Positions 1 to 6,183 of a stretch of 7,577 nucleotides of DNA are shown here, piece by piece. The position numbers and the translations under genes were made by a program. The DNA comes from Thermoplasmata archaeon M9B1D (GTDB lineage Archaea > Thermoplasmatota > E2 > DHVEG-1), in contig MUGC01000053.1 in NCBI GenBank assembly GCA_002900535.1, forward strand, positions 1 to 7,577, in the 5' to 3' direction. The notes under the pieces are model-generated. The model did no database searches. It was not told the origin of the DNA and worked only from the letters and a program-made list of their open reading frames with translations. Each line of letters begins with the position of its first letter. Position 1 is the stretch's first letter.

Positions 1-439
1 TATCAAAAATGCATCTGTATCGTTCTTCTGAGGCTCTTAGTTTTTCTTCTGCGCATTTACGATCAGTTATATCCCAAACTAAAACAAGCAATACAGGTTT
101 TTCATCAAGTTTGAACAAGGATGTGTCGATTACAACTGGAAAAATAGATCCATCTTTTCTTTTATTTTCTGATTCAAAATTCATACCCCCCTTTGAAGTA
201 ATTTCTTCGAATAATTGAGACCAATCTGTTTTATCAGAAAATATGTTTTTAAAAGGCAAATTGTTGAGCTCTTCCCAGTCATAACCATAAAGATCATATG
301 ATTTTATATTGGACTCAATAATTTTACCATCCAGAGAGATAATAAATGCAGCGGCGTTAATTGATTCAAATAATGTTTTATATACGCTATAATCAGATGA
401 ATAGCTTTGTTTAGAGTTTTTTTCTTGTTGCTCTAACAT
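1..439 (-). CDS. PAS-domain sensor protein, N-terminal part (runs off left edge)
   Basis: The minus strand reads open from an ATG at 439 to the left edge, giving 146 residues with no stop. Residues about 17-125 form a PAS domain of the S-box type: LFESINAAAFIISLDGKI, then the YGYDWEEL stretch, then the KRKDGSIFPV strand near residues 93-102, closing with VWDITDRK at 121-128. A connecting helix (AEEKLRASEERYRCIFD) looks like the start of a second PAS domain, so the full protein is probably a multi-PAS sensor, often a histidine kinase. No kinase or output domain is visible, and the signal sensed cannot be read. No signal peptide or membrane segment is seen, so the visible part is probably cytosolic. 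An in-frame ATG at 460 would add seven residues (MPFAGCH). An in-frame TAA lies just upstream of it, and neither start has a clear ribosome site. The gene follows the isomerase on the same strand after a T-rich gap and probably has its own promoter. Confidence 0.85.
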   Translation of the reverse strand, partial: MLEQQEKNSKQSYSSDYSVYKTLFESINAAAFIISLDGKIIESNIKSYDLYGYDWEELNNLPFKNIFSDKTDWSQLFEEITSKGGMNFESENKRKDGSIFPVVIDTSLFKLDEKPVLLVLVWDITDRKCAEEKLRASEERYRCIFD

Positions 440-509
440 ATGACATCCCGCAAATGGCATCCCAATTTAATTTTTTACATCCTATGAGATAATATTGAAT
501 AAATTGAGA

Positions 510-517
510 TTATTTAA
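510..517 (-). promoter_or_regulatory. possible TATA element for the PAS gene
   Basis: Read on the minus strand, TTTAAATA is preceded by a purine-rich AAAGTAAA that could act as a BRE. This would place transcription start near 485-490, giving a leader of about 28-50 bases. The region is so AT-rich that other positions, such as TTTATAAA just upstream, are equally possible. Confidence 0.3.
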
Positions 518-540
518 ATTTACTTTATAAAACAAAACTA

Positions 541-556
541 AAAATAAAAAAATTTT
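541..556 (-). terminator. T-run terminator after the isomerase gene
   Basis: Just past the isomerase stop, the minus strand carries successive T-runs (AAAATTTTTTATTTTT) with no GC-rich hairpin. This fits archaeal oligo-T termination. It also separates the isomerase from the PAS gene downstream. Confidence 0.5.
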
Positions 557-562
557 AAAGGT

Positions 563-1621
563 TTATAATTTTGCGAGTTTTTCTTTTAGCTCAATTATTA
601 CACTTACAGGGGTTGGATCTATTTTTCGTAGTATTGCTAAGTAGCAGCTGATGAAGTCACCTAGTTGCAGTAGATACATCATTTTTGCTAAACGTTTTTT
701 ACCAGCAACAGGAATTTCTATGACAGTTCCAGCGGCTCCTTCGAATAATTCTTTCATAAAATTTAGATGAGTGGTCATATAAATTGATTCATCTTCGTGA
801 TCTCTAAATATTATGCAAGAATAGTTCTTGGAAGATTCAGGATTTGCTGACCATCCGACAATATCGTTATGGCTTGCTTCTGATGCTTCATAAAAGCTTG
901 ATATTATTTTACTATTTTCATTGAATTGAGTGCACCATCTTTTTGCTATCGGTGTGTAAAAATCCCAGCCGTAGATGCGTGGTGTTTTATTTAGGATTTT
1001 TTTTGCAATTTGTTTTGAAAGATTTTCTTTTTCAGCAACGTTTCTATTGTTATGCCTGGTAAAATCTTCTACCTGTTCTATGGTTTCTTTGATTTCGGGT
1101 TCAAAATCATAGGTGACTACGCCAGTTTTGTTAATAGCATGAATTAATGAAAAAAGCATGTATCCAGTTGCAGCTCTTGGTTGAAAACCTGATGGTATTT
1201 TTATATGTGGTATGTTTCTTTTTTCACAATATTCTTGTAGTTTACCCCCTGATGAGGTTCCAATGATTTTGCAATGTTTTTGATAAGCATTTTTAAATGT
1301 GCTAAGGGTTTCTTCAGTGTTACCGGAATAGCTTTGTGATAAAACTAGGGTGTTTTTATTTGCCCATTTAGGTAGATCATATTGTCTTGTTACAAAAATT
1401 GGTATGTTGCTTTTTCCGCGATATAAGCTTTGAATAATGTCACCGGATATTGCTGATGCGCCCATGCCGCTTATTATTATATTATCTACTTTGTATATAT
1501 TTGATATATTTGAGGATTCTACTATGTTTTTTGATTCTTTAATTTGTTTAGAAAAATTTTCTATAGCGCTTAGCATTTCAGATTTATCAATTTCAGATAT
1601 TATTTTTAAATCATCTAGCAT
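563..1621 (-). CDS. bifunctional phosphoglucose/phosphomannose isomerase
   Basis: This 352-residue cytosolic enzyme is predicted to interconvert glucose-6-phosphate or mannose-6-phosphate with fructose-6-phosphate. It has two SIS sugar-phosphate domains. The first shows the glycine-rich IISGMGASAISGDII at about 49-63, the phosphate-binding SQSYSGNTEE at 95-104, a second loop GTSSGGKL at 121-128, and PRAATGYM at 148-155. The C-terminal half matches the bact-PGI_C type: FNENSK at 233-238 holds the likely catalytic Glu235, EASHNDIVGW at 248-257 holds the likely His251, and IIELKEKL at the end holds the likely Lys346. These roles come from comparison with the characterised archaeal PGI/PMI enzymes. 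Length is slightly above the usual 300-350. The ATG at 1621 has no ribosome site, but a TATA-like TTTAAAAAT lies about 24 bases upstream, so the mRNA is probably leaderless. It is divergent from metV. Conventional bacterial/eukaryal PGI is unlikely because that family is much longer. Confidence 0.93.
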   Translation of the reverse strand: MLDDLKIISEIDKSEMLSAIENFSKQIKESKNIVESSNISNIYKVDNIIISGMGASAISGDIIQSLYRGKSNIPIFVTRQYDLPKWANKNTLVLSQSYSGNTEETLSTFKNAYQKHCKIIGTSSGGKLQEYCEKRNIPHIKIPSGFQPRAATGYMLFSLIHAINKTGVVTYDFEPEIKETIEQVEDFTRHNNRNVAEKENLSKQIAKKILNKTPRIYGWDFYTPIAKRWCTQFNENSKIISSFYEASEASHNDIVGWSANPESSKNYSCIIFRDHEDESIYMTTHLNFMKELFEGAAGTVIEIPVAGKKRLAKMMYLLQLGDFISCYLAILRKIDPTPVSVIIELKEKLAKL

Positions 1622-1640
1622 TATTATACAACCAAAATCT

Positions 1641-1649
1641 ATTTTTAAA
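1641..1649 (-). promoter_or_regulatory. TATA element of the isomerase gene
   Basis: On the minus strand TTTAAAAAT is centred about 24 bases before the ATG at 1621. That is the normal archaeal TATA-to-start distance, so transcription would begin at or next to the start codon. No Shine-Dalgarno sequence lies in between, which agrees with a leaderless message. Confidence 0.5.
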
Positions 1650-1707
1650 GACAGAATCCTGTAAATATTGGACCTTATTTATTAATTTCCATTTAGAAGG
1701 AAAATGC

Positions 1708-1715
1708 TTATATTA
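1708..1715 (+). promoter_or_regulatory. TATA element of metV-metF
   Basis: TTATATTA is preceded by purine-rich GAAGGAAAA (1696-1704), a plausible BRE. Its centre is about 27 bases before the ATG at 1739, so the predicted transcription start falls on or beside that codon. This supports a leaderless metV message and the shorter start over the in-frame TTG at 1721 and ATG at 1730. Confidence 0.5.
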
Positions 1716-1738
1716 TAAATTTGTATCTAATGAAAAGT

Positions 1739-2377
1739 ATGATAATTACAAAACAGAAAGAAATTAAAAATATACTTGATTTGGTTGGGGAGGGTCCTGT
1801 TTTTATTGTTGGTTGTAGTGAATGTGCAACTTTATGTAATACAGGTGGGGAAAAAGAAGTAAAAGAAATGAAAAAAATTTTTGAAGATAAAAAAATAGAT
1901 GTTTCAGGTTTTGTAATTTTGGATCCTGCTTGTCATTTTTTAAATGATAAAAGAATTCTTAAAAACTATAGAAATGAAATAGGAAATGCTAAAATAGTTC
2001 TTGTTTTAGCATGTGGTAATGGGGTTCAAACAGTTGCAGAGTTGATCCAAGATATCGACGTGGTTTCAGGTACAGATGCTCTTTTTTTAGGGGAAATTAA
2101 GCGTCTGGGTGATTTTGAGAGGCGTTGTAATCTTTGTGGTGAGTGTATAGTAGATTTATTTGATGGTTTATGTCCCTTATCTCGTTGTCCAAAAAGTATG
2201 TTAAATGGTCCATGTGGTGGTTCTATAAATGGTAAGTGTGAAATCTCTGAAGATTTTGATTGTGTTTGGGATTTGATTTTTAAACGTTTAAAAGATGGTA
2301 ACAATTTACATAGGTTAAAGGATATTGTTGAGCCGAAGGATTGGTCAAAATCTGTTGAGATGGGGAGAAGGATTTAG
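1739..2377 (+). CDS. metV: MetV, cysteine-rich partner subunit of methylenetetrahydrofolate reductase
   Basis: This 212-residue protein is of the MTHFR C-terminal/MetV family, which in acetogens partners MetF and carries metal centres for electron input. The N-terminal domain has VGCSECATLC (C26-x2-C29-x3-C33) followed by NTGGEKEV, then DPAC65H and ACGNG with Cys92. The C-terminal part is a second cysteine array: CNLCGEC (Cys130, 133, 136), Cys145, Cys150, NGPCGG (Cys159), Cys167 and Cys175. These could bind Fe-S clusters or zinc; which residues bind what is not decidable here. The ATG at 1739 is preferred over TTG 1721 and ATG 1730 because relatives begin with MII-type sequence at this point and because of the promoter spacing. 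The stop codon directly abuts the metF ATG, so the two are surely co-transcribed and probably form a complex. No RnfC2 or Hdr gene that could pass electrons to it lies in the window. Confidence 0.88.
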   Translation: MIITKQKEIKNILDLVGEGPVFIVGCSECATLCNTGGEKEVKEMKKIFEDKKIDVSGFVILDPACHFLNDKRILKNYRNEIGNAKIVLVLACGNGVQTVAELIQDIDVVSGTDALFLGEIKRLGDFERRCNLCGECIVDLFDGLCPLSRCPKSMLNGPCGGSINGKCEISEDFDCVWDLIFKRLKDGNNLHRLKDIVEPKDWSKSVEMGRRI

Positions 2378-3292
2378 ATGGCATATAAGAGCAATTTGCA
2401 GAGAGTGTTGTCTGAGAAAAAATTTGCTGTTACTGCTGAAATTGGTCCGCCTAAAGGTTCTGACCCAGGGAAAATCAGGAAAAAAGCTGAGCTTTTAAAG
2501 GGTTATGCAGATGCTTTTAATATTACAGATAACCAGACTGCTGTTGTTAGACTTTCTAGTATGGGTGGTAGTTTTATTTTACTTAATAGTGGTTTGGAGC
2601 CGATTATGCAGATGAGTTGTAGGGATAGAAACAGAATTGCTTTGCAAAGTGATGTACTTGGTGCAGTATCAGTAGGTGTGAGAAATATTCTTTTTATGAC
2701 AGGGGATCATCAGTCTTTTGGGAATCATCCTGGTGCTAAAGGTGTTTATGATTTGGATTCAATTCAGCTTATAAAAATTGTGAAGGATATGCGTGATTTA
2801 GGTGTTTTTCAGAGTGGTGATAAGATTCTTGCGGGTATTCCAGATGTCTTTATTGGTGGTACTGCAAATCCTTTTGCAGATCCTCTTGATTTTAGAGTTG
2901 ATAGACTTGAAAAAAAAATTATTGCTGGTGCTGATTTTATTCAAACTCAGAGTGTTTATAACCTTGACAAGTTTAAAATGTGGATGGATGAAGTATACTC
3001 AAGGGGTCTTGATAAAAAAGTGTTTATTCTTGCGGGTGTAACACCTCTTAAATCAGTGAAAATGGTTGAAAGGATGAAATTTCATGTTCCTGGTGTTGAT
3101 ATCCCTGATGAAATTTATAAAAGAATGATAAATACACCTGATCCGAAATCTGAAGGATATAATGTTTCTCTTGAGCTAATTGATGAAATTAAAAAAATAA
3201 AAGGAGTTAGTGGTATTCATATTACTGCTCTTTTTTGGGAGGATATTATTCCTAAGCTTGTAAGAGAATCTGGTTTTTATCCGCGGCCTTAA
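2378..3292 (+). CDS. metF: methylenetetrahydrofolate reductase catalytic subunit MetF
   Basis: This 304-residue (beta/alpha)8-barrel flavoprotein is predicted to reduce 5,10-methylene-THF to 5-methyl-THF, or run the reverse. Family marks are visible in order: FAVTAEIGPPKG with Glu21 in the place of the catalytic Glu (Glu28 in E. coli), FNITDNQTAVVRLSS at 47-61, MSCRDRNRIALQSD at 79-92, the FMTGDHQ loop at 106-112 (E. coli LRGD counterpart), ADFIQTQSVYNLDKF at 185-199, and FILAGVTPL at 216-224. Length is normal for MetF. The ATG follows the metV stop with no gap, and GGGGAGAAGGA at 2362-2372 lies at ribosome-site distance. MetV next door indicates the acetogen-type MetFV rather than a stand-alone NADH-dependent MetF. 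It may serve the methyl branch of a THF-type Wood-Ljungdahl pathway, serine/glycine C1 oxidation, or methionine synthesis. A T-run follows the stop at once. Confidence 0.93.
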   Translation: MAYKSNLQRVLSEKKFAVTAEIGPPKGSDPGKIRKKAELLKGYADAFNITDNQTAVVRLSSMGGSFILLNSGLEPIMQMSCRDRNRIALQSDVLGAVSVGVRNILFMTGDHQSFGNHPGAKGVYDLDSIQLIKIVKDMRDLGVFQSGDKILAGIPDVFIGGTANPFADPLDFRVDRLEKKIIAGADFIQTQSVYNLDKFKMWMDEVYSRGLDKKVFILAGVTPLKSVKMVERMKFHVPGVDIPDEIYKRMINTPDPKSEGYNVSLELIDEIKKIKGVSGIHITALFWEDIIPKLVRESGFYPRP

Positions 3293-3301
3293 TTTTTTTT
3301 T
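3293..3301 (+). terminator. T9 terminator after metV-metF
   Basis: Nine consecutive T follow directly after the metF stop codon. No stable hairpin precedes them (only a short CCGCGG), which is the archaeal oligo-T pattern. It marks the end of the metV-metF unit. Confidence 0.6.
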
Positions 3302-3305
3302 ATAA
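3298..3305 (+). promoter_or_regulatory. possible TATA element for the threonine dehydrogenase gene
   Basis: TTTTATAA overlaps the end of the metF terminator T-run. It would give transcription start near 3328 and a leader of about 38 bases containing the AGGGGAT ribosome site at 3350-3356. Other AT-rich stretches in the 73-base gap could serve instead. Confidence 0.3.
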
Positions 3306-3365
3306 TACGTAAGATTTGTATACCCTTTATCTATAGCGGTAAAAAGATTAGGGGATTTTTATACT

Positions 3366-4343
3366 ATGTCAAAAAAAAGTATGAAAAAGATACTAGTTAC
3401 TGGGTCAGTTGGGCAGATTGGGTCAGAATTAACAATGGTTCTTAGAGAAAAATATGGTAATGATAATGTTGTTGCTTGTGGGAGAAAAACAAAGCCAAGT
3501 TATACCCTTTATAATTCTGGACCGTTTGAATTTCTTGATATAACAGATAAAGATGCTGTTGGAAAAGTTATAAAAAAATATGATATTGATACAATTTATA
3601 ATATGGCAGCGATTCTTTCTGCTGTTGGTGAAGAAAAACCCCTAGTTTGTTGGAATGTGAATATTAATGGTTTGTATAACATTCTTGAACTTGCTCGTGA
3701 ATACGAGCTGACTAGGGTTTTTGTTCCAAGTAGTATAGCTGTTTTTGGGCCTGAAACTCCTAGGATAAATACACCTCAAGAAACTGTTTTGAAACCAAAA
3801 ACAATGTATGGTGTTACAAAAGTTGCAGGTGAAATTCTTGGTGATTATTATTTCAAACGCTTTGGTTTAGATGTTCGGGGGGTGCGTTATCCTGGGATTA
3901 TTAGTAGTGAAACACCTCCAGGTGGTGGTACAACTGATTATGCTGTTGAAATTTTTTATGAAGCAATTAAAAATAATAAATATACGTGTTTTGTAAAAAA
4001 GGATACAACTTTGCCTATGATGTATATGCCTGATTGTATCAAGGGAACAATTGATCTTATGAATGTAGATATTTCTAAGTTAAGACATCATTGTGATTTT
4101 AATATGGCAAGTATGAGTTTTTCTGCAGAGGAGCTTTCAGCTGAAATTAAAAAACATGTAACTGGTTTTAAATGTGAATTTGTTCCTGATTTCCGTCAGG
4201 CAATTGCTGATTCTTGGCCCCAGAGTATTGATGATAGTGCAGCTAGAAAAGAATGGGGTTGGAATCCTTCTTATAATCTTTCTTCGATGACAGAGGATAT
4301 GTTAGAAAAACTTAGTAATCGTCATGAAAAAGGGAATCTATAA
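3366..4343 (+). CDS. tdh: L-threonine 3-dehydrogenase, SDR (epimerase-like) type
   Basis: This 325-residue extended short-chain dehydrogenase is predicted to oxidise L-threonine with NAD+ to 2-amino-3-oxobutyrate, which 2-amino-3-ketobutyrate CoA ligase then splits to glycine and acetyl-CoA. The N-terminal Rossmann motif is VTGSVGQIG (Gly13, 16, 19), and an acidic LDIT is at 57-60. The catalytic set is VPSSIAVFG (Ser122/123) with YGVTK (Tyr148, Lys152), followed by VRYPGI at 173-178. The substrate part carries marks of the SDR-type threonine dehydrogenases known from Thermoplasma and Flavobacterium: PPGGGTTDYAVEIFYEA at 184-200, LPMMYMPDCIKGTIDLM at 216-232, and SWPQSIDDSAARKEWGW at 283-299. 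It is not the zinc-dependent MDR type. The ATG at 3366 is preferred because AGGGGAT lies about 10 bases upstream; an ATG at 3381 is possible. The ligase gene (kbl) is not in the window. A UDP-sugar epimerase is the less likely alternative. Confidence 0.88.
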   Translation: MSKKSMKKILVTGSVGQIGSELTMVLREKYGNDNVVACGRKTKPSYTLYNSGPFEFLDITDKDAVGKVIKKYDIDTIYNMAAILSAVGEEKPLVCWNVNINGLYNILELAREYELTRVFVPSSIAVFGPETPRINTPQETVLKPKTMYGVTKVAGEILGDYYFKRFGLDVRGVRYPGIISSETPPGGGTTDYAVEIFYEAIKNNKYTCFVKKDTTLPMMYMPDCIKGTIDLMNVDISKLRHHCDFNMASMSFSAEELSAEIKKHVTGFKCEFVPDFRQAIADSWPQSIDDSAARKEWGWNPSYNLSSMTEDMLEKLSNRHEKGNL

Positions 4344-4346
4344 CAT

Positions 4347-4379
4347 AAAAAAAAAATAAGGAAAGAGGCAAGTTTTTTT
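4347..4379. terminator. two-way T-run terminator between convergent genes
   Basis: The short gap between the convergent threonine dehydrogenase and Trp-rich genes holds a T7 run on the plus strand (4373-4379) and an A10 run (4347-4356) that is a T10 run on the minus strand. Each lies just past the stop of the gene read in its direction. No hairpin is evident. Confidence 0.55.
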
Positions 4380-4381
4380 AC

Positions 4382-4903
4382 TTACCACCAGTTGTTTTTC
4401 CAGTTTTGGTTCCACCAAGATTTAGTTGGAACAAATGCTGAAGTCTGCCAATTTTCTGTTTTTATTTCATTTAAGTGATTCCAGACTTCATCCCAGTTTT
4501 GTCCCTCAATCCAGGTTATATAATCCCAGTCTCCAGGGATACTAGCTCCACTGGTTGTCCAGTTCCATTTCTTTATTTTATCTGGGATTTCATCCATATT
4601 TTTTTCTCTTAAAAGTACCCATGCTCCTGCGGGTTTATCCCACCACCATTTATCGCTTTTGTATCCATCGTATACCATGTGTGAGCTTGTGTGGTCTACT
4701 TCGTCCCAGCTTTTTATCGTTGATACACAGTTATGTACTACTTCTAGATCTGGTGCGTCAAACCATGCGAGTATATCCCATTCTCCAGATACTACCCATG
4801 TGCCGATTATGTTATCCCAGTTTTGGAAGCGTTTCCAGACTTCTTGGGATTTTCCTTTTTTTGTTTTTATAAAAATATATGCGGATCTATTTTTCCAATT
4901 CAT
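4382..4903 (-). CDS. tryptophan-rich protein with two Lrp/AsnC-like ligand-binding (RAM) repeats, no DNA-binding domain
   Basis: This 173-residue soluble protein has no close relative that I recognise. It contains two copies of an Lrp/AsnC effector-binding (RAM, ACT-like) fold, at about 7-84 and 93-166. Repeat 1 shows AYIFIKTKKGKSQEVWKRF, then VVSGEWDILAWFDAPDLEVV (37-56), then TSSHMVYDG. Repeat 2 shows AWVLLREKNMDEIPDKI, then SIPGDWDYITWIEGQNWDEV (121-140), then TSAFVPTKSWW. The G-(E/D)-W-D core, at 40-43 and 124-127, is the family's usual GEYD/GxxD turn. No helix-turn-helix precedes repeat 1, so it is not a normal Lrp regulator. There are 23 Trp (13%), with WWW at 86-88 and six Trp in the last 11 residues. 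An effector-binding, stress or scaffold role is conceivable, but none is shown. The start at 4903 is strongly supported by GAGGAGA (4912-4918) eight bases upstream. It lies divergent from the aldolase gene. Confidence 0.8.
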   Translation of the reverse strand: MNWKNRSAYIFIKTKKGKSQEVWKRFQNWDNIIGTWVVSGEWDILAWFDAPDLEVVHNCVSTIKSWDEVDHTSSHMVYDGYKSDKWWWDKPAGAWVLLREKNMDEIPDKIKKWNWTTSGASIPGDWDYITWIEGQNWDEVWNHLNEIKTENWQTSAFVPTKSWWNQNWKNNWW

Positions 4904-4958
4904 AATTAATTTCTCCTCATCCTTCTAGTGTGTTAATAGTTCGTATGTAGTAGGTGCT

Positions 4959-4970
4959 CTTATATATTTC
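4959..4970 (-). promoter_or_regulatory. BRE/TATA promoter of the Trp-rich gene, perhaps also used by fbaB
   Basis: The minus strand reads GAAATATATAAG, with a further C ahead of it (CGAAA as BRE, then TATATAAG), close to the archaeal consensus. It predicts a start near 4938 and a 35-base leader carrying the GAGGAGA site. The TATATA core is self-complementary and could direct fbaB too (start near 4990), but a BRE for that direction is not apparent. Confidence 0.5.
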
Positions 4971-5036
4971 GATTGTTAAGATAATTATCGTAGGAAAAGT
5001 TTTTGTGCTTGAACATATTCTTCTATTTTTGGAGAG

Positions 5037-6155
5037 ATGAATAATTTGCAGGAGTTAGAGGAGATTAGAAACAATATGACTGGAAATAATATTGAGCAGA
5101 TTAGAGCTTATTTAGGCAATGAAGCGGATTATCTTTTAAACTTTAATAAACCTAAGATTACAAAAGATTCTTTGTATCTTCCAGGTCCTGATTTTGTAGA
5201 TCGTGTATTTATTGATTCGGATAGGTCTACTCAAGTTATTAAAAGTTTAAAATTGATTTTTAATCATGGTCGTCTTGGTGGAACTGGTTATCTTTCAATT
5301 TTACCAGTTGATCAGGGTGTTGAGCATTCTGCGGCGGCATCTTTTACTCCTAACCCTGTTTATTTTGATCCTGCAAAAATTGTGGAGCTTGCAATAAAAG
5401 GTGGTTGTAATGCTGTTGCTTCCACTCTTGGTGTTCTTGGTGCTGTTTCAAGGAAATATTCTCATGAGATTCCTTTTATTGTAAAAATTAATCATAATGA
5501 GCTTTTATCTTATCCTAATAGTTTTGATCAGATAATGTTTGCAAATGTTGAGCAGGCATGGGATATGGGTGCAACTGCTGTTGGTGCAACTATTTATTTT
5601 GGTTCTCCTGAATCAGGTAGGCAAATTGTTGAAGTGAGTAGAGCATTTGAACTTGCTCATGAGCTTGGGATGGCGACTGTTCTTTGGTGTTATCTTAGAA
5701 ATTCAGCATTTAAAGTTGATGGTAAGGATTATCATGCGTCAGCAGATTTGACTGGTCAGGCAAATCATCTTGGTGTTACAATTGAGGCAGATATTGTTAA
5801 GCAAAAACTTCCTACAATTAATGGTGGTTATATTGCTTTGAATCGTAATGGTGTTAAATATGGGAAGATGGATGATAAAGCCTATTCTTCATTATGTTCA
5901 GATCATCCTATTGATATGACTAGGTATCAGATCGCAAATTGTTATATGGGTAGGATTGGTCTTATTAATAGTGGTGGGGCTTCTGGTGAAAATGATTTTG
6001 CTCAAGCGGTAAGAACTGCGGTTATTAATAAAAGAGCTGGTGGAACTGGGCTTATTTCTGGTAGGAAAGCATTTCAAAGACCAATGAATGAAGGAGTTAA
6101 ACTTCTTAATTCTATACAGGATGTTTATCTTTGTGAGGATGTAACAATAGCATAA
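5037..6155 (+). CDS. fbaB: class I fructose-bisphosphate aldolase, FbaB/DhnA type
   Basis: This cytosolic aldolase of 372 residues is predicted to split fructose-1,6-bisphosphate reversibly into glyceraldehyde-3-phosphate and dihydroxyacetone phosphate through a Schiff base. It aligns end to end with my recollection of E. coli FbaB (350 residues): LYLPGPDFVDRV at 47-58, GTGYLSILPVDQGVEHSA at 82-99, FIVKINHNELLSYPN at 147-161, AVGATIYFGS at 181-190, DLTGQANHL at 237-245, ADIVKQK at 251-257 with Lys255 as the likely Schiff-base lysine, and RYQIANCYMGRIGLINSGG at 296-314. It is much longer than the usual archaeal enzyme (about 265-280). The start is uncertain. GGAGAG at 5031-5036 touches the ATG at 5037, too close for a good ribosome site. 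The ATG at 5076 has AGGAGAT (5059-5065) 10 bases ahead, and its first residues (MTGNNIEQIRAYLG) line up with the E. coli N-terminus, so a 359-residue form is quite possible. Ile codons are mostly ATT (23 of 28), which may reflect high expression. Confidence 0.95.
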   Translation: MNNLQELEEIRNNMTGNNIEQIRAYLGNEADYLLNFNKPKITKDSLYLPGPDFVDRVFIDSDRSTQVIKSLKLIFNHGRLGGTGYLSILPVDQGVEHSAAASFTPNPVYFDPAKIVELAIKGGCNAVASTLGVLGAVSRKYSHEIPFIVKINHNELLSYPNSFDQIMFANVEQAWDMGATAVGATIYFGSPESGRQIVEVSRAFELAHELGMATVLWCYLRNSAFKVDGKDYHASADLTGQANHLGVTIEADIVKQKLPTINGGYIALNRNGVKYGKMDDKAYSSLCSDHPIDMTRYQIANCYMGRIGLINSGGASGENDFAQAVRTAVINKRAGGTGLISGRKAFQRPMNEGVKLLNSIQDVYLCEDVTIA

Positions 6156-6161
6156 TTCTCA

Positions 6162-6177
6162 TTTTTTTCTTTTTTTT
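6162..6177 (+). terminator. double T-run terminator after fbaB
   Basis: T7-C-T8 begins seven bases after the fbaB stop, with no hairpin before it. This is a strong archaeal-type termination signal that insulates the feo promoter region downstream. Confidence 0.65.
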
Positions 6178-6183
6178 AAAAAA

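Noticed and set aside
9..218. Plus-strand open frame of 69 codons at the left edge
   Set aside because: It lies opposite the PAS-domain coding sequence, whose translation shows clear family motifs; this frame has none.
1651..1662. Short inverted repeat ACAG-AATC-CTGT between the isomerase and metV
   Set aside because: Four-base arms are expected by chance, and there is no second copy, so it is not called an operator.
2026..2304. Minus-strand frame of 92 codons inside metV
   Set aside because: It is antisense to the conserved cysteine array of MetV and has low-complexity Ser/Lys/Pro content without motifs.
3303..3365. TACC...GGTA arms and AT-rich pairing upstream of the threonine dehydrogenase
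   Set aside because: The arms are only four bases with a 13-base spacer; no riboswitch-like or stable fold could be supported.
4555..4928. Two plus-strand open frames opposite the Trp-rich gene
   Set aside because: They are antisense shadows: the minus-strand frame has a strong ribosome site and two aligned domain repeats, whereas these have no recognisable domain.
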